NCBI GenBank assembly: GCA_023135215.1
Contig: JAGLTP010000623.1
Location: 1 to 9,489, forward strand
Direction: 5' to 3'
DNA from: Candidatus Heimdallarchaeota archaeon
GTDB lineage: Archaea; Asgardarchaeota; Heimdallarchaeia; Heimdallarchaeales; Heimdallarchaeaceae
Length of the DNA stretch: 9,489 nt
Each line of letters starts with the position of its first letter. Within the stretch, counting starts at the first letter, position 1. The notes beneath the pieces were generated by a model, which saw only the letters and a list, made by a program, of their open reading frames with translations, did not search any database and was not told the DNA's origin. Made by a program: the position numbers and the translations under genes. Of the stretch, positions 1-6,922 are shown piece after piece.

Positions 1-22
1 TTTTTTCTGTTCTTTAGGCAAG

Positions 23-30
23 ATTAAAAA
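23..30 (+). promoter_or_regulatory. TATA-like box for the 98-aa protein gene
   Basis: The sequence ATTAAAAA is centred about 28 bases upstream of the ATG at 55. This matches archaeal TATA-box spacing for a transcript starting at, or next to, the start codon. No ribosome-binding sequence lies between the two. The call rests on spacing and composition only. Confidence 0.4.
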
Positions 31-54
31 GCGTTTATTGTTTCTGTTTTTTAG

Positions 55-351
55 ATGATTTATAACACAATTGCTCCTTGTAAGAAGAAGAAAGGATTCG
101 AAGGTTATCCAGATGAATTCTACAATGTTCCTCTAACTAGTATCAAGGACAATTTGCTCAACGAACTTGATTCTTATCAAATTCTTCGCGAGACAAAAGT
201 GTGTTTAATTCTAAAGGATGAAGAAAGTGGGAACAAAATCTCTATCTTCCCTTCACTCAGGGTTTTCATTTATGGGGATGTGGAGGAAAAAGAAGCAACT
301 TCTATTTTTGATAAAATCAGCAAATCAGTTGAAAATATCGTTTCATCATAA
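55..351 (+). CDS. Small protein with a TBP-lobe-like C-terminal half (98 aa)
   Basis: I do not recognise a named family. The N-terminus has a Pro-Cys followed by four lysines (residues 8-13). Residues about 49-92 read as a predicted beta-strand, a turn with acidic residues and glycine, a strand around ISIFPS, a strand around LRVFIYG, then an acidic helix to the end. That order (V-x-LI strand, 'IF-x-S' strand, hydrophobic strand ending in G, then an EE-rich helix) resembles one lobe of the TATA-binding protein, which normally has two such lobes in about 180 aa. At 98 aa this would be a single lobe. The resemblance is by eye and needs structure-level support. The start is fixed because an in-frame TAG lies immediately before the ATG. 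A TATA-like box lies 28 bases upstream and there is no Shine-Dalgarno. The gene is followed after 54 bases by the DUF457 gene, which has its own promoter-like box. Confidence 0.75.
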   Translation: MIYNTIAPCKKKKGFEGYPDEFYNVPLTSIKDNLLNELDSYQILRETKVCLILKDEESGNKISIFPSLRVFIYGDVEEKEATSIFDKISKSVENIVSS

Positions 352-375
352 TTTTCCTTATCGTTATTACGCAAG

Positions 376-385
376 AAATAAATAT
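376..385 (+). promoter_or_regulatory. TATA-like box for the DUF457 membrane protein gene
   Basis: AAATAAATAT is centred about 25-26 bases before the GTG at 406. The spacing supports GTG 406 as a leaderless start and suggests that this gene is transcribed separately from the 98-aa gene upstream. Confidence 0.45.
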
Positions 386-405
386 CTAGTAGTTGTAAAA
401 CTGCT

Positions 406-1194
406 GTGCAAGGTGGAGTTCATTTACTATCGGGGTTGATTCTGGCTAGTTTTTCTAAAAGAAAGGAATTCAAGCTTGGCGCTGTTATTGGAGCTATTCT
501 TCCTGATTTTGATATAATAATAACAGCTTTCGCTTATCTAGCAATAGGAGAAAAAGCTGCTGATTTGCATCGTTCTTTCTCTCATAGTCTGCTCTTTTTT
601 GCACTTATAACTGGGATAACCATTTCACTCAGATTTATTCCACAAATTAAGAAAAGGACTTCTTATGATTTTGTTGGTTTAGGGATTGGTTTAGGGATTG
701 GAATATTAACTCATTGTGTGCTTGATATGGCCTATCTTTACGGAATTCAAATCTTGTGGCCTTTTTCCAAAGAATTAATTGGCTTCCCAATCGTTCCTTT
801 CGATTCTTTTGATTCCAGTCTTGCTTCAGATGCTCTCAAACTCAAACTTCTTCAAACAACTGATTTCTATACAGATATTTTCCTGTTCTACATTCCTATT
901 TTATTTCTAGCTTATCAAATGAAAAAGCATGAGGATATGCATTTACCGTTTTTGATTTATATTGTTGTAGAGTTCATCGTGACAACAATATTTGTTGGTT
1001 TGTCGTTTAGAGCTTCAGTATCGTATGAAGATCATACTATACAATTGTATTATCTTGGAACATTCTTCTTAATTATTTCATTAATAGCTCCAATTCTATT
1101 CAGAGACGTTATAAGAGAGTTCAAGTTTGAACCTTGGATAATGATAATAATTGTTGCTTTAGTAGTGCTTTCACAGTTCCTGTTTTATGTTTAA
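406..1194 (+). CDS. YdjM/DUF457-family predicted membrane-bound metal-dependent hydrolase (262 aa)
   Basis: This is an integral membrane protein of the YdjM (DUF457) family, annotated as membrane-bound metal-dependent hydrolases of unknown substrate. Family-like polar residues sit between hydrophobic segments: H6 in the N-terminal HLLSG motif, D34 and D36 in LPDFD, H55-R56 and H60 in HRSFSHS, H103 and D107 in THCVLD, and W118 in the LWPFS motif. They would form the metal site at the membrane. About seven hydrophobic segments are visible (roughly 24-44, 61-77, 88-110, 155-171, 181-200, 213-231, 242-261). The last three extend beyond the conserved core. The GTG start is chosen because the family begins a few residues before the HLLSG histidine, no in-frame ATG is available there, and a TATA-like box lies 26 bases upstream. 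It is convergent with the HEAT-repeat gene, with seven bases between stops. The substrate is unknown. Confidence 0.85.
   Translation: MQGGVHLLSGLILASFSKRKEFKLGAVIGAILPDFDIIITAFAYLAIGEKAADLHRSFSHSLLFFALITGITISLRFIPQIKKRTSYDFVGLGIGLGIGILTHCVLDMAYLYGIQILWPFSKELIGFPIVPFDSFDSSLASDALKLKLLQTTDFYTDIFLFYIPILFLAYQMKKHEDMHLPFLIYIVVEFIVTTIFVGLSFRASVSYEDHTIQLYYLGTFFLIISLIAPILFRDVIREFKFEPWIMIIIVALVVLSQFLFYV
676..699 (+). repeat. Perfect 12-bp tandem duplication inside the DUF457 gene
   Basis: GGTTTAGGGATT occurs twice back to back and is followed by a further GG. It encodes GLGI-GLGI-G in the third hydrophobic segment, just before the THCVLD motif. The repeat keeps the reading frame, so it is a local in-frame duplication in a glycine-rich helix rather than a mobile element. 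Confidence 0.8.
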
Positions 1195-1201
1195 AACGAA
1201 A

Positions 1202-2851
1202 TCAAATGAAATCATGTTCATCTAATTCTTCTAATAGAAGGAAAATATCATCCTTAACTAGAGTCTTGCCAATTATCTCCATTAACCTATTAATTATTTT
1301 TTCAGCCATTACTTCTTTGCTTGACAACATTAGTTCTTTGAAGATACTTACTAAACCTTCTAGTACTTCAGGGTCAGCAGATAGGTAAAGAATTGTTTTA
1401 ATAAATTGTTTTACATCTCTTGGTAGAAGATTTCTATTTATCACCAACTCTGAATACGCAAGAAGTATTTGCTCCATTACTCCTATATCCTTATGCAATT
1501 TCAGACATTCCACGAATACAGAAGCAAATCCCTTTGTGAATTTCTTTGGATGATTTAGTATAACACTTTCAATGATACTATAAGCCCTGAAAGCTAGAAA
1601 TGGATGATGGGATTTGAGTGTAACATCTTCCATTGTTGAAAAAATTACTTCTGCTCTTTTCTTAGTTTTAAGCGAAAATGTATACTTTTCTATATTTTGG
1701 ATTGCAGAATAACAGATGTCTTCTACTTTTGTATTCAACACAATCTCAGTTAATGCGGATATAGCAGGTTCAATTACTTCCAGTTCAGTTTGATGAATTA
1801 TTTGAGTGAAAAGTTCTATAGCTCTGATTCTTACATTCTTATTATGATGTGATTTGAGTATTTTCACTATCCGTTGAACATTTTCTTCAGTCAAGATTTC
1901 CTTGATGATTATTGCTTCCAGAGCCTTAAGTCCCATCTCTCTTAATCTATCTTCATAAGTTGCTCTCACAATACCTATTATTAGATCCGCTAAGATAGGC
2001 ATTTTTTCCTCTTGGATCAGCACTAAATCAGGATATGCAAAAAGAGCAATTTCTCTGATCTTTTGATCATAAGAAAAAGTGAGAAGTTTGACTATGTCAT
2101 TAGTATAGAGATTCATTTTTGCCAAGGATTTTTTCTTGACTATAATCTCCTCCAAACATTTGAAAGCTGCAATTCTCATCTCACACTCATCAGATGCTTT
2201 GAATAGCATTATGTAAGCTTCAGCTATTCCAAAAAATGGAGTGTACCTATCTATATTTGTGATAATATTATTTAAGCAGCCAATTGCATTCAATCGCTCA
2301 ATTTCATCAGAGCTCACTCTCAAGATTTCTGAAAGTGCTATTGCTACATCACGACCCATGTTTGAATCATCAATCGGAAGTAAGAGGATTGAGTTAATTA
2401 TTGATTTAACGTTAGGTTGTTTTTTCAAATGTTTGTCCTTTTCCACAGAATTGAAAAGTTGCTTTAATTCCAATGAGTCTTTCCAATCAAATTTTGTTTT
2501 TCGCATCCCTTTTCGAATAATCTCAAAATCTTTGGAGAGATTAAAAAGCTGACCACCAATATTTTCTCTATAGTCCGTATCAGTTCCTACTTGTGCTTTC
2601 TTTAATTCTTCAAGAATATCTTCTTCTTCAATTTCCTCTGCTGTCATTAGTGAAGCTAAAGCCTGAGATGCAGCATCTCTCACTCTAGGGTTAGGATCAG
2701 TAAGTTGAGCATTTAACAGAGCTTCTAAAACAATTGATTCTCGATAATTAGCTAAAATATATGCTGCCCTTTCCCTTTGAAGAGGTATAGAACTATATTT
2801 CAACTGCTTAATCAAACCTTCAATATCAGAAGCTTCAGGATGCTCGCTCAT
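1202..2851 (-). CDS. HEAT/ARM-repeat scaffold protein (549 aa)
   Basis: This is a helical-repeat protein with no visible enzyme motif, signal peptide or membrane segment, so it is probably a cytoplasmic protein-interaction scaffold. Residues about 8-70 form a clear HEAT pair: a helix with R-A-A-Y-I-L, then a turn at DPNPRVRDAASQAL with the Asp-Pro...Val-Arg signature. After an acidic linker (about 72-85) the rest repeats alpha-helical hairpins of roughly 40 residues, with recognisable units around 185-200, 224-238, 263-275, 301-315, 337-352 (HHNKNVRIRAIELF) and 414-430. The protein is uniformly acidic/lysine-rich and ends in a short acidic tail. The start is the first Met after an upstream non-coding region. 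It is divergent from the dehydrogenase gene (104 bases between starts) and convergent with the DUF457 gene. Its partner cannot be named from sequence. Long HEAT proteins are common as adaptors in archaea and eukaryotes. Confidence 0.85.
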   Translation of the reverse strand: MSEHPEASDIEGLIKQLKYSSIPLQRERAAYILANYRESIVLEALLNAQLTDPNPRVRDAASQALASLMTAEEIEEEDILEELKKAQVGTDTDYRENIGGQLFNLSKDFEIIRKGMRKTKFDWKDSLELKQLFNSVEKDKHLKKQPNVKSIINSILLLPIDDSNMGRDVAIALSEILRVSSDEIERLNAIGCLNNIITNIDRYTPFFGIAEAYIMLFKASDECEMRIAAFKCLEEIIVKKKSLAKMNLYTNDIVKLLTFSYDQKIREIALFAYPDLVLIQEEKMPILADLIIGIVRATYEDRLREMGLKALEAIIIKEILTEENVQRIVKILKSHHNKNVRIRAIELFTQIIHQTELEVIEPAISALTEIVLNTKVEDICYSAIQNIEKYTFSLKTKKRAEVIFSTMEDVTLKSHHPFLAFRAYSIIESVILNHPKKFTKGFASVFVECLKLHKDIGVMEQILLAYSELVINRNLLPRDVKQFIKTILYLSADPEVLEGLVSIFKELMLSSKEVMAEKIINRLMEIIGKTLVKDDIFLLLEELDEHDFI

Positions 2852-2877
2852 TGGATAACTAAATAGATGCTTTTGAC

Positions 2878-2885
2878 TATTTGAA
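2878..2885 (-). promoter_or_regulatory. Weak TATA-like box for the HEAT-repeat gene
   Basis: Read on the minus strand, TTCAAATA is centred about 30 bases upstream of the start at 2851. It is a poor match and slightly farther away than the other boxes in this window. It also overlaps one arm of a 6-bp inverted repeat (AAATAG at 2861-2866, CTATTT at 2877-2882), so the assignment is tentative. Confidence 0.25.
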
Positions 2886-2925
2886 TTTTGTTTTATTATT
2901 ATAACTATTATGTTAACAATAAAAG

Positions 2926-2932
2926 TTTAAAA
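2926..2932 (+). promoter_or_regulatory. TATA-like box for the dehydrogenase gene
   Basis: TTTAAAA, preceded by the purine-rich AAAAG (a possible BRE-like element), is centred 27 bases upstream of the ATG at 2956. That is the spacing expected for a leaderless archaeal transcript. Confidence 0.5.
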
Positions 2933-2955
2933 TTAGTATTTTTAAATGGACAAAT

Positions 2956-3948
2956 ATGAAAGTTCTTTACATGATGACAAAACCAGATGAGGAAAGCGAA
3001 AAAGCAATCAGAGATATGCTTGACGAATCAGCTGAAATTGTATTCTACAGTGATCTTACTGATGAAGAAAGGGAAGACGCTCTTTCTCAAGCTGATATTA
3101 TACTTGGTTTCAGTTTATCAGAAGAACAGCTACAAAAAGCAAAGAACTTGAAGTTTCAGCAGACCTTTGCAACAGGAGTGGATAGGCACCAACTAAAAAT
3201 ATTCAAGGAAAGAGGAATAGTATTTTCTAATAATCATGGACATGCTTTCATTATTGCAGAATTTGGTTTTGCTATGCTTAATGCTGCCTCGAAAGAATTA
3301 CTTCAAAATGATCAGTTATTAAGGAAAGGAGATTGGCATCCGAGAAAATATAATTCAGTAACGTTGTTCAACAAAACTTTGCTCTTTTTAGGATATGGGG
3401 AAATTGCCAAAAGTTTCAAGAAGCTTGTTGAACCCTTCAAAATGAAATTAATAGCCGTAAAGAAGTCAAAAGATAGTAATGATTCTGACATTAAGATCTA
3501 TTTGCCTGACGAGAAATTAGAAGCTATTAGTCAAGCAGATTTCATTTTTAACAGTCTTCCCAAAACACCTAATACAGTTAATTTTCTTGATAAAGAGGAA
3601 TTTGATGTAATGAAATCAGATGCGATTGTAATTAATGTTGGAAGAGGGGATACAATAAATGAAGAAGCACTCTATAACGCTCTAAAGAATAAGAAAATCA
3701 AAGGAGCAGCTATAGATACATGGTATATTTATCCAGATAGAAGAGGGGGAGAAGATCAAGAACCTATGCCTTGTTATCCTTCCAAATTTCCTTTTCATGA
3801 ACTAGATAATATTATCATGAGTTCTCATAGAGCCTGGGCAACCGATTTACAGTTATTTGAGATTACCAAAAGTCTTCTTCTCAACATAAATCGATTCATT
3901 AGAGGAGAGAAAATAATCAATATTGTAGATCTGGATGAAGGATATTAG
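2956..3948 (+). CDS. D-isomer-specific 2-hydroxyacid dehydrogenase family protein (330 aa)
   Basis: This is a cytoplasmic NAD(P)-dependent oxidoreductase of the D-2-hydroxyacid dehydrogenase family, which interconverts 2-oxoacids and D-2-hydroxyacids. Length is normal. The split substrate domain (about 1-100 and 300-330) encloses a Rossmann domain with G146-Y-G148-E-I-A151. Catalytic Arg is R230 in INVGRGD and catalytic His is H291 in SSHRAW. The usual Glu of the R-E-H triad, found in the DVFEEEP segment, is not in place: the segment reads D254-T-W-Y-I-Y259-P260 followed by a longer glycine- and acid-rich loop. I recall a related subfamily with a similar Trp-Tyr...Tyr-Pro loop, so this may be lineage-specific. 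After the second Rossmann strand, Lys169-Lys170-Ser171 stand where an NAD-binding Asp is common, which hints at NADP(H). The substrate is unknown. It is convergent with the MFS gene (5 bases between stops). Confidence 0.88.
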   Translation: MKVLYMMTKPDEESEKAIRDMLDESAEIVFYSDLTDEEREDALSQADIILGFSLSEEQLQKAKNLKFQQTFATGVDRHQLKIFKERGIVFSNNHGHAFIIAEFGFAMLNAASKELLQNDQLLRKGDWHPRKYNSVTLFNKTLLFLGYGEIAKSFKKLVEPFKMKLIAVKKSKDSNDSDIKIYLPDEKLEAISQADFIFNSLPKTPNTVNFLDKEEFDVMKSDAIVINVGRGDTINEEALYNALKNKKIKGAAIDTWYIYPDRRGGEDQEPMPCYPSKFPFHELDNIIMSSHRAWATDLQLFEITKSLLLNINRFIRGEKIINIVDLDEGY

Positions 3949-3953
3949 TTGCT

Positions 3954-5258
3954 TTAATGCTTCGTTTTCATTACTGCTTTTGGGATAAGTCTTGTCCCAG
4001 TTACACTTATTGCACAGAGAATCCAGATTAGAATGATTATTCCCCAGATATCATAGATATTATAAGCTACATCAGCTAAGAGAGGACCTATTACCATCCC
4101 TGTCCCATAAACTACACTATAAGCCCCCATTGAGCTCCCATAGTTTTCCTTTTTCGTAAGGTCTGCAAGTAATGCTAAAGCTGCAGGTGGAAAAGCTCCA
4201 CAGCCAATACCAATCACTAGTAAAGCTGGAGACAGATACACTAGCATTTTCTCATTAGGATGACTGGAACCGAATACTAAAAGAGTAACAAAAGCTGCAA
4301 AGGAAAACATCCCTATGTACAAGAACGGTTTTCTGCCTACACGATCACTTAGTATTCCATTAATTGGGAATCCAATGAGTATTGAACCAAATATTATGGC
4401 TAAAACAACTATTAAGCTTACATTATGCAAATCCAACTGGTGTGCTAAATCCTCTGATCTTCTTAGCACTATTGCATAAAGACAGATTATTGGAATCCAG
4501 ACCGGCATAAGATGTCTAATATTCTTGTCTTTTAGAACGGTAAGTAGTTTTGTGAAGAATCCTTCTTCAGTAACTAAATCAGGTTGAAAGATTGTTTTTC
4601 TTAACAGAACGACTGCTAGAATTAGTGCAATAAAGATTACAACAGCTGCAACAACGAATAGAGTTTCAGGCTTGTGATCTAATAAGAAATACCAAAAAGT
4701 AGATGTCTCTGGAATCAATTCTTCGAAATGAATTTCTAATAAAAGGAAACCACCACCAAAACCTAAACCCAAACCTAAAAGAGTCATAGCGTCATAGAAA
4801 CCCATGAATCTTCCTCTTTGATCAGGAGGAGATTTATCTGCAACCATAGCTAAAGTTGAGGCTACCTGAGCTGCTGCACCTACTCCCATGATCATTGAAA
4901 AAATTAGAAGAACACCGAAAATTTGTGTAAAACTGAATAGTAAAATTGCTACCCCAGTTACACTTAAACCAATGAAATATACTATTTTCCTTCCCACTTT
5001 ATCAGCCATAATTCCAAAAAAAGCAACTGTGAGTAATTCAGCTAGAGGATAGACTATAAACAACAAAGTTCGTTGCATAGAAGTGAAACCTACCAAGTAA
5101 TTTGGATTAGTAAATATTGCAATCGACATATAGAATCCCGCTCTCATCAGAAGAGTTGTGATAAAAACTATGATCAATGAGCGAGGTAGAGAAAGCAGTT
5201 CTTTTATGCGACTTCTCTTTTCTGTTGGTTCTTGTTCTTCTAAAGACATCTTTGTCAT
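3954..5258 (-). CDS. Major facilitator superfamily transporter (434 aa)
   Basis: This is a 12-helix secondary transporter of the inner membrane. The N-terminal half has MFS motif A in the loop between helices 2 and 3 (G82-IMAD86-KVGR90-K), and its pseudo-repeat starts the second half (G301-ILSDRVGRKP). A motif-C-like Gly-rich stretch with G-x-G-x-x-x-G-P lies at about 385-392, and helix 5 is unusually glycine-rich (about 162-171). A polar insert with several acids follows at about 178-197. The sequence gives no substrate; multidrug or small-metabolite efflux are both possible. The first Met is at 5258, but the TATA-like box at 5271-5282 fits a leaderless start at the fourth codon (Met, 5249), which would give 431 aa. 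It is divergent from serS, sharing a 119-base promoter region. Confidence 0.88.
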   Translation of the reverse strand: MTKMSLEEQEPTEKRSRIKELLSLPRSLIIVFITTLLMRAGFYMSIAIFTNPNYLVGFTSMQRTLLFIVYPLAELLTVAFFGIMADKVGRKIVYFIGLSVTGVAILLFSFTQIFGVLLIFSMIMGVGAAAQVASTLAMVADKSPPDQRGRFMGFYDAMTLLGLGLGFGGGFLLLEIHFEELIPETSTFWYFLLDHKPETLFVVAAVVIFIALILAVVLLRKTIFQPDLVTEEGFFTKLLTVLKDKNIRHLMPVWIPIICLYAIVLRRSEDLAHQLDLHNVSLIVVLAIIFGSILIGFPINGILSDRVGRKPFLYIGMFSFAAFVTLLVFGSSHPNEKMLVYLSPALLVIGIGCGAFPPAALALLADLTKKENYGSSMGAYSVVYGTGMVIGPLLADVAYNIYDIWGIIILIWILCAISVTGTRLIPKAVMKTKH

Positions 5259-5270
5259 TGTTAAGTGCTT

Positions 5271-5282
5271 ATTATATATTTT
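5271..5282 (-). promoter_or_regulatory. TATA-like box for the MFS gene
   Basis: The minus-strand sequence AAATATATAAT is centred about 18 bases from the first Met codon (5258) but about 27 bases from the internal Met codon at 5249. If this gene is leaderless like its neighbours, translation begins at 5249. Confidence 0.5.
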
Positions 5283-5286
5283 TACT

Positions 5287-5372
5287 GGTCATGATATTTC
5301 ATTTGATTAAAGATCATACTTTTTCAATTAATAGAATAACTTAAAACTATGAATGAAATATTTTTGATGACC
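5287..5372. repeat. Split inverted repeat across the MFS/serS divergent promoter region
   Basis: The left arm is GGTCAT (5287-5292), one base, then ATATTTCATT (5294-5303). The right arm is AATGAAATAT (5352-5361), five bases, then ATGACC (5367-5372). Sixteen positions are perfectly complementary, with unequal one- and five-base interruptions, and the inner arms are 48 bases apart. The left arm sits just upstream of the MFS TATA box, and the right arm overlaps the expected serS transcription start. It may be a pair of regulator half-sites. It lies outside the predicted transcripts, which makes an RNA hairpin less likely. Confidence 0.55.
5340..5346 (+). promoter_or_regulatory. TATA-like box for serS
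   Basis: CTTAAAA is centred about 35 bases upstream of the ATG at 5378. This predicts a transcription start near 5370 and a leader of about 8 bases, slightly longer than for the other genes here. No Shine-Dalgarno sequence is visible. Confidence 0.35.
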
Positions 5373-5377
5373 TTAAA

Positions 5378-6922
5378 ATGAAACATTATCTTGAAGCACA
5401 TTTTACTCTAAGTGGTCCTCTACCTGAGGAAAGCATAGATGAATTGAAACAATTCTTAGATGATTTTGTGACAAAAACCAACAATACAAGAGAAGAAGGT
5501 AAATTTGATATTCAAAAGTGGGAATCAAAGGAGAACAAGCTTTTTCTGGAAATTGACTCAGAAGATTCTCTATCACCTCATGTAGCCATCTTAAGATTAA
5601 GGAAACAGTTATCCAATCAATTAGGGAAGAAATACCGTGTGGGAGTAAGAGGGTTCAGTTTTGAGAAATACATAATAGAAACAGAGATTGAAGACCTCCC
5701 TGTTACAGATTTTACGTTACCATTAACCAAGAGCTTAGATTTCAGTGAACAAAACGGGAAGAAATGGGTCAAGATAGAAATAGATCCTGAGATTGAAGAA
5801 GATTTCATTGAGAAAGGAGCAATTGAAAGAATTGTTCGAAGAGTTGGAGAAAAGATTTCCAAACAACAATATGGAGCAAAAAAAGAACATCATGATATTG
5901 TCTGGTATAGCGGGAAAAAGGAACTCTTCACAAACGATAATCCTACCCAATTAATGCAACAAGCAAATTGGATTCAAAGAACAAATTATCGTAACCAATG
6001 GATTTTATCACCTACGATAACAACACTTGCTGAAGCACTCAAACAGATAATGGTTGATAATATTTACAAACCTCTAGGATTTGACCAGATGATGATACCA
6101 AAACTAGTGGATTGGTCAATCTGGCTACGTTCAGAACATGCTGAGGGGATTTACCAAGGAGGATTTGAACCCTATTTTGTTGTTCAACCAAAAGAACCAA
6201 CTCCTGAATATTTTGAGGAAATAGCAGATTACATAACTATAACTAAAACAATCCCATCGGAAAAGCTTGCAGAGAAAGTAACTTCACCTATAGGAGGTCT
6301 TTCTTATGCTCAATGTCCTCCATTCTGGGCATTTTTACAAGGAAAAACATTAGCTAAAGAAAGTTTACCAATTAAAATCTATGACTGGTCTGGTCCAACA
6401 TACAGATATGAATCTGGTTCAGCTTATGGATTTGAAAGAGTTGACGAATTGCACCGAATTGAGACACTTTTCATAGGATCACCAGAACAAACAAAAAAGG
6501 CTGGTGGAGAAGTTCGTATTAAGCTTAGAAAGATCTTTGATGAAGTACTTGATTTAGAAGTAAGAGAAGCTAGAGTAATGCCTTGGTGGCTACAACAATC
6601 ACACAAAGAAGAAGAAATGGATGCTGAGGAAGAGCTTGTAGTAGGAACAATAGATTTCGAAGCTTATATGCCTTACAGAGGAACAAGAGAAAAAAGCGAA
6701 TGGTTAGAGATGCAAAACATCTCCGTAATTGGACATAAGTATCCAAAGGGTTTCTCAGTAAAAGCTGAAGAGAATATTGAGCTTTGGAGTGGATGTGGCG
6801 GTGGATCTTTTGAGAGATTTCTTACAGCATTTATAGCTCAAAAAGGAATAGACCAAGATAAATGGCCTGAATCTTTCTTGAAGTATATTGACAAACTTCC
6901 GAAACCGATTAAGTTTCACTAA
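5378..6922 (+). CDS. serS: Seryl-tRNA synthetase, atypical methanogen-type (type 2) (514 aa)
   Basis: This class II aminoacyl-tRNA synthetase charges tRNA-Ser (and normally tRNA-Sec) with serine in the cytoplasm. It is the rare form known from Methanosarcina barkeri and Methanococcus, not the common bacterial/eukaryotic/archaeal SerRS. The N-terminal 170 residues are an alpha/beta domain rather than the usual long coiled-coil arm. Expected zinc ligands are present: C313 in AQCPPFW, E362 in HRIE and C473 in SGCGGGS. Motif 2 is visible at TYRYESGSAYGFERVDELHR (341-360, with R343) and motif 3 at GGGSFER (R480). The length matches the methanogen enzymes closely. No frameshift or missing catalytic residue is seen. 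The start is the only ATG in frame near the promoter. The 3' end overlaps that of the methyltransferase gene on the other strand by 14 bases. Confidence 0.95.
   Translation: MKHYLEAHFTLSGPLPEESIDELKQFLDDFVTKTNNTREEGKFDIQKWESKENKLFLEIDSEDSLSPHVAILRLRKQLSNQLGKKYRVGVRGFSFEKYIIETEIEDLPVTDFTLPLTKSLDFSEQNGKKWVKIEIDPEIEEDFIEKGAIERIVRRVGEKISKQQYGAKKEHHDIVWYSGKKELFTNDNPTQLMQQANWIQRTNYRNQWILSPTITTLAEALKQIMVDNIYKPLGFDQMMIPKLVDWSIWLRSEHAEGIYQGGFEPYFVVQPKEPTPEYFEEIADYITITKTIPSEKLAEKVTSPIGGLSYAQCPPFWAFLQGKTLAKESLPIKIYDWSGPTYRYESGSAYGFERVDELHRIETLFIGSPEQTKKAGGEVRIKLRKIFDEVLDLEVREARVMPWWLQQSHKEEEMDAEEELVVGTIDFEAYMPYRGTREKSEWLEMQNISVIGHKYPKGFSVKAEENIELWSGCGGGSFERFLTAFIAQKGIDQDKWPESFLKYIDKLPKPIKFH

Noticed and set aside
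218..439. Open frame overlapping the end of the 98-aa gene
   Set aside because: It overlaps two better-supported genes in another frame, its composition is not protein-like (F/Y/K runs), and it has no promoter of its own.
2861..2882. Inverted repeat AAATAG/CTATTT with a 10-base spacer
   Set aside because: Arms of only 6 bp in AT-rich sequence are expected by chance, and neither end extends.
2911..2918. 8-bp palindrome TGTTAACA in the HEAT/dehydrogenase promoter region
   Set aside because: It does not extend on either side, and palindromes of this length are frequent in AT-rich DNA.
2926..2946. Inverted repeat TTTAAAA/TTTTAAA around the dehydrogenase TATA box
   Set aside because: It consists only of A and T, and the left arm is already explained as the TATA box. 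It could be a second box but there is no way to tell.
5352..5378. TGATGA-like sequence before serS as a C/D-box RNA
   Set aside because: No partnered D box with correct spacing and no terminal stem. It is part of the inverted-repeat arm.
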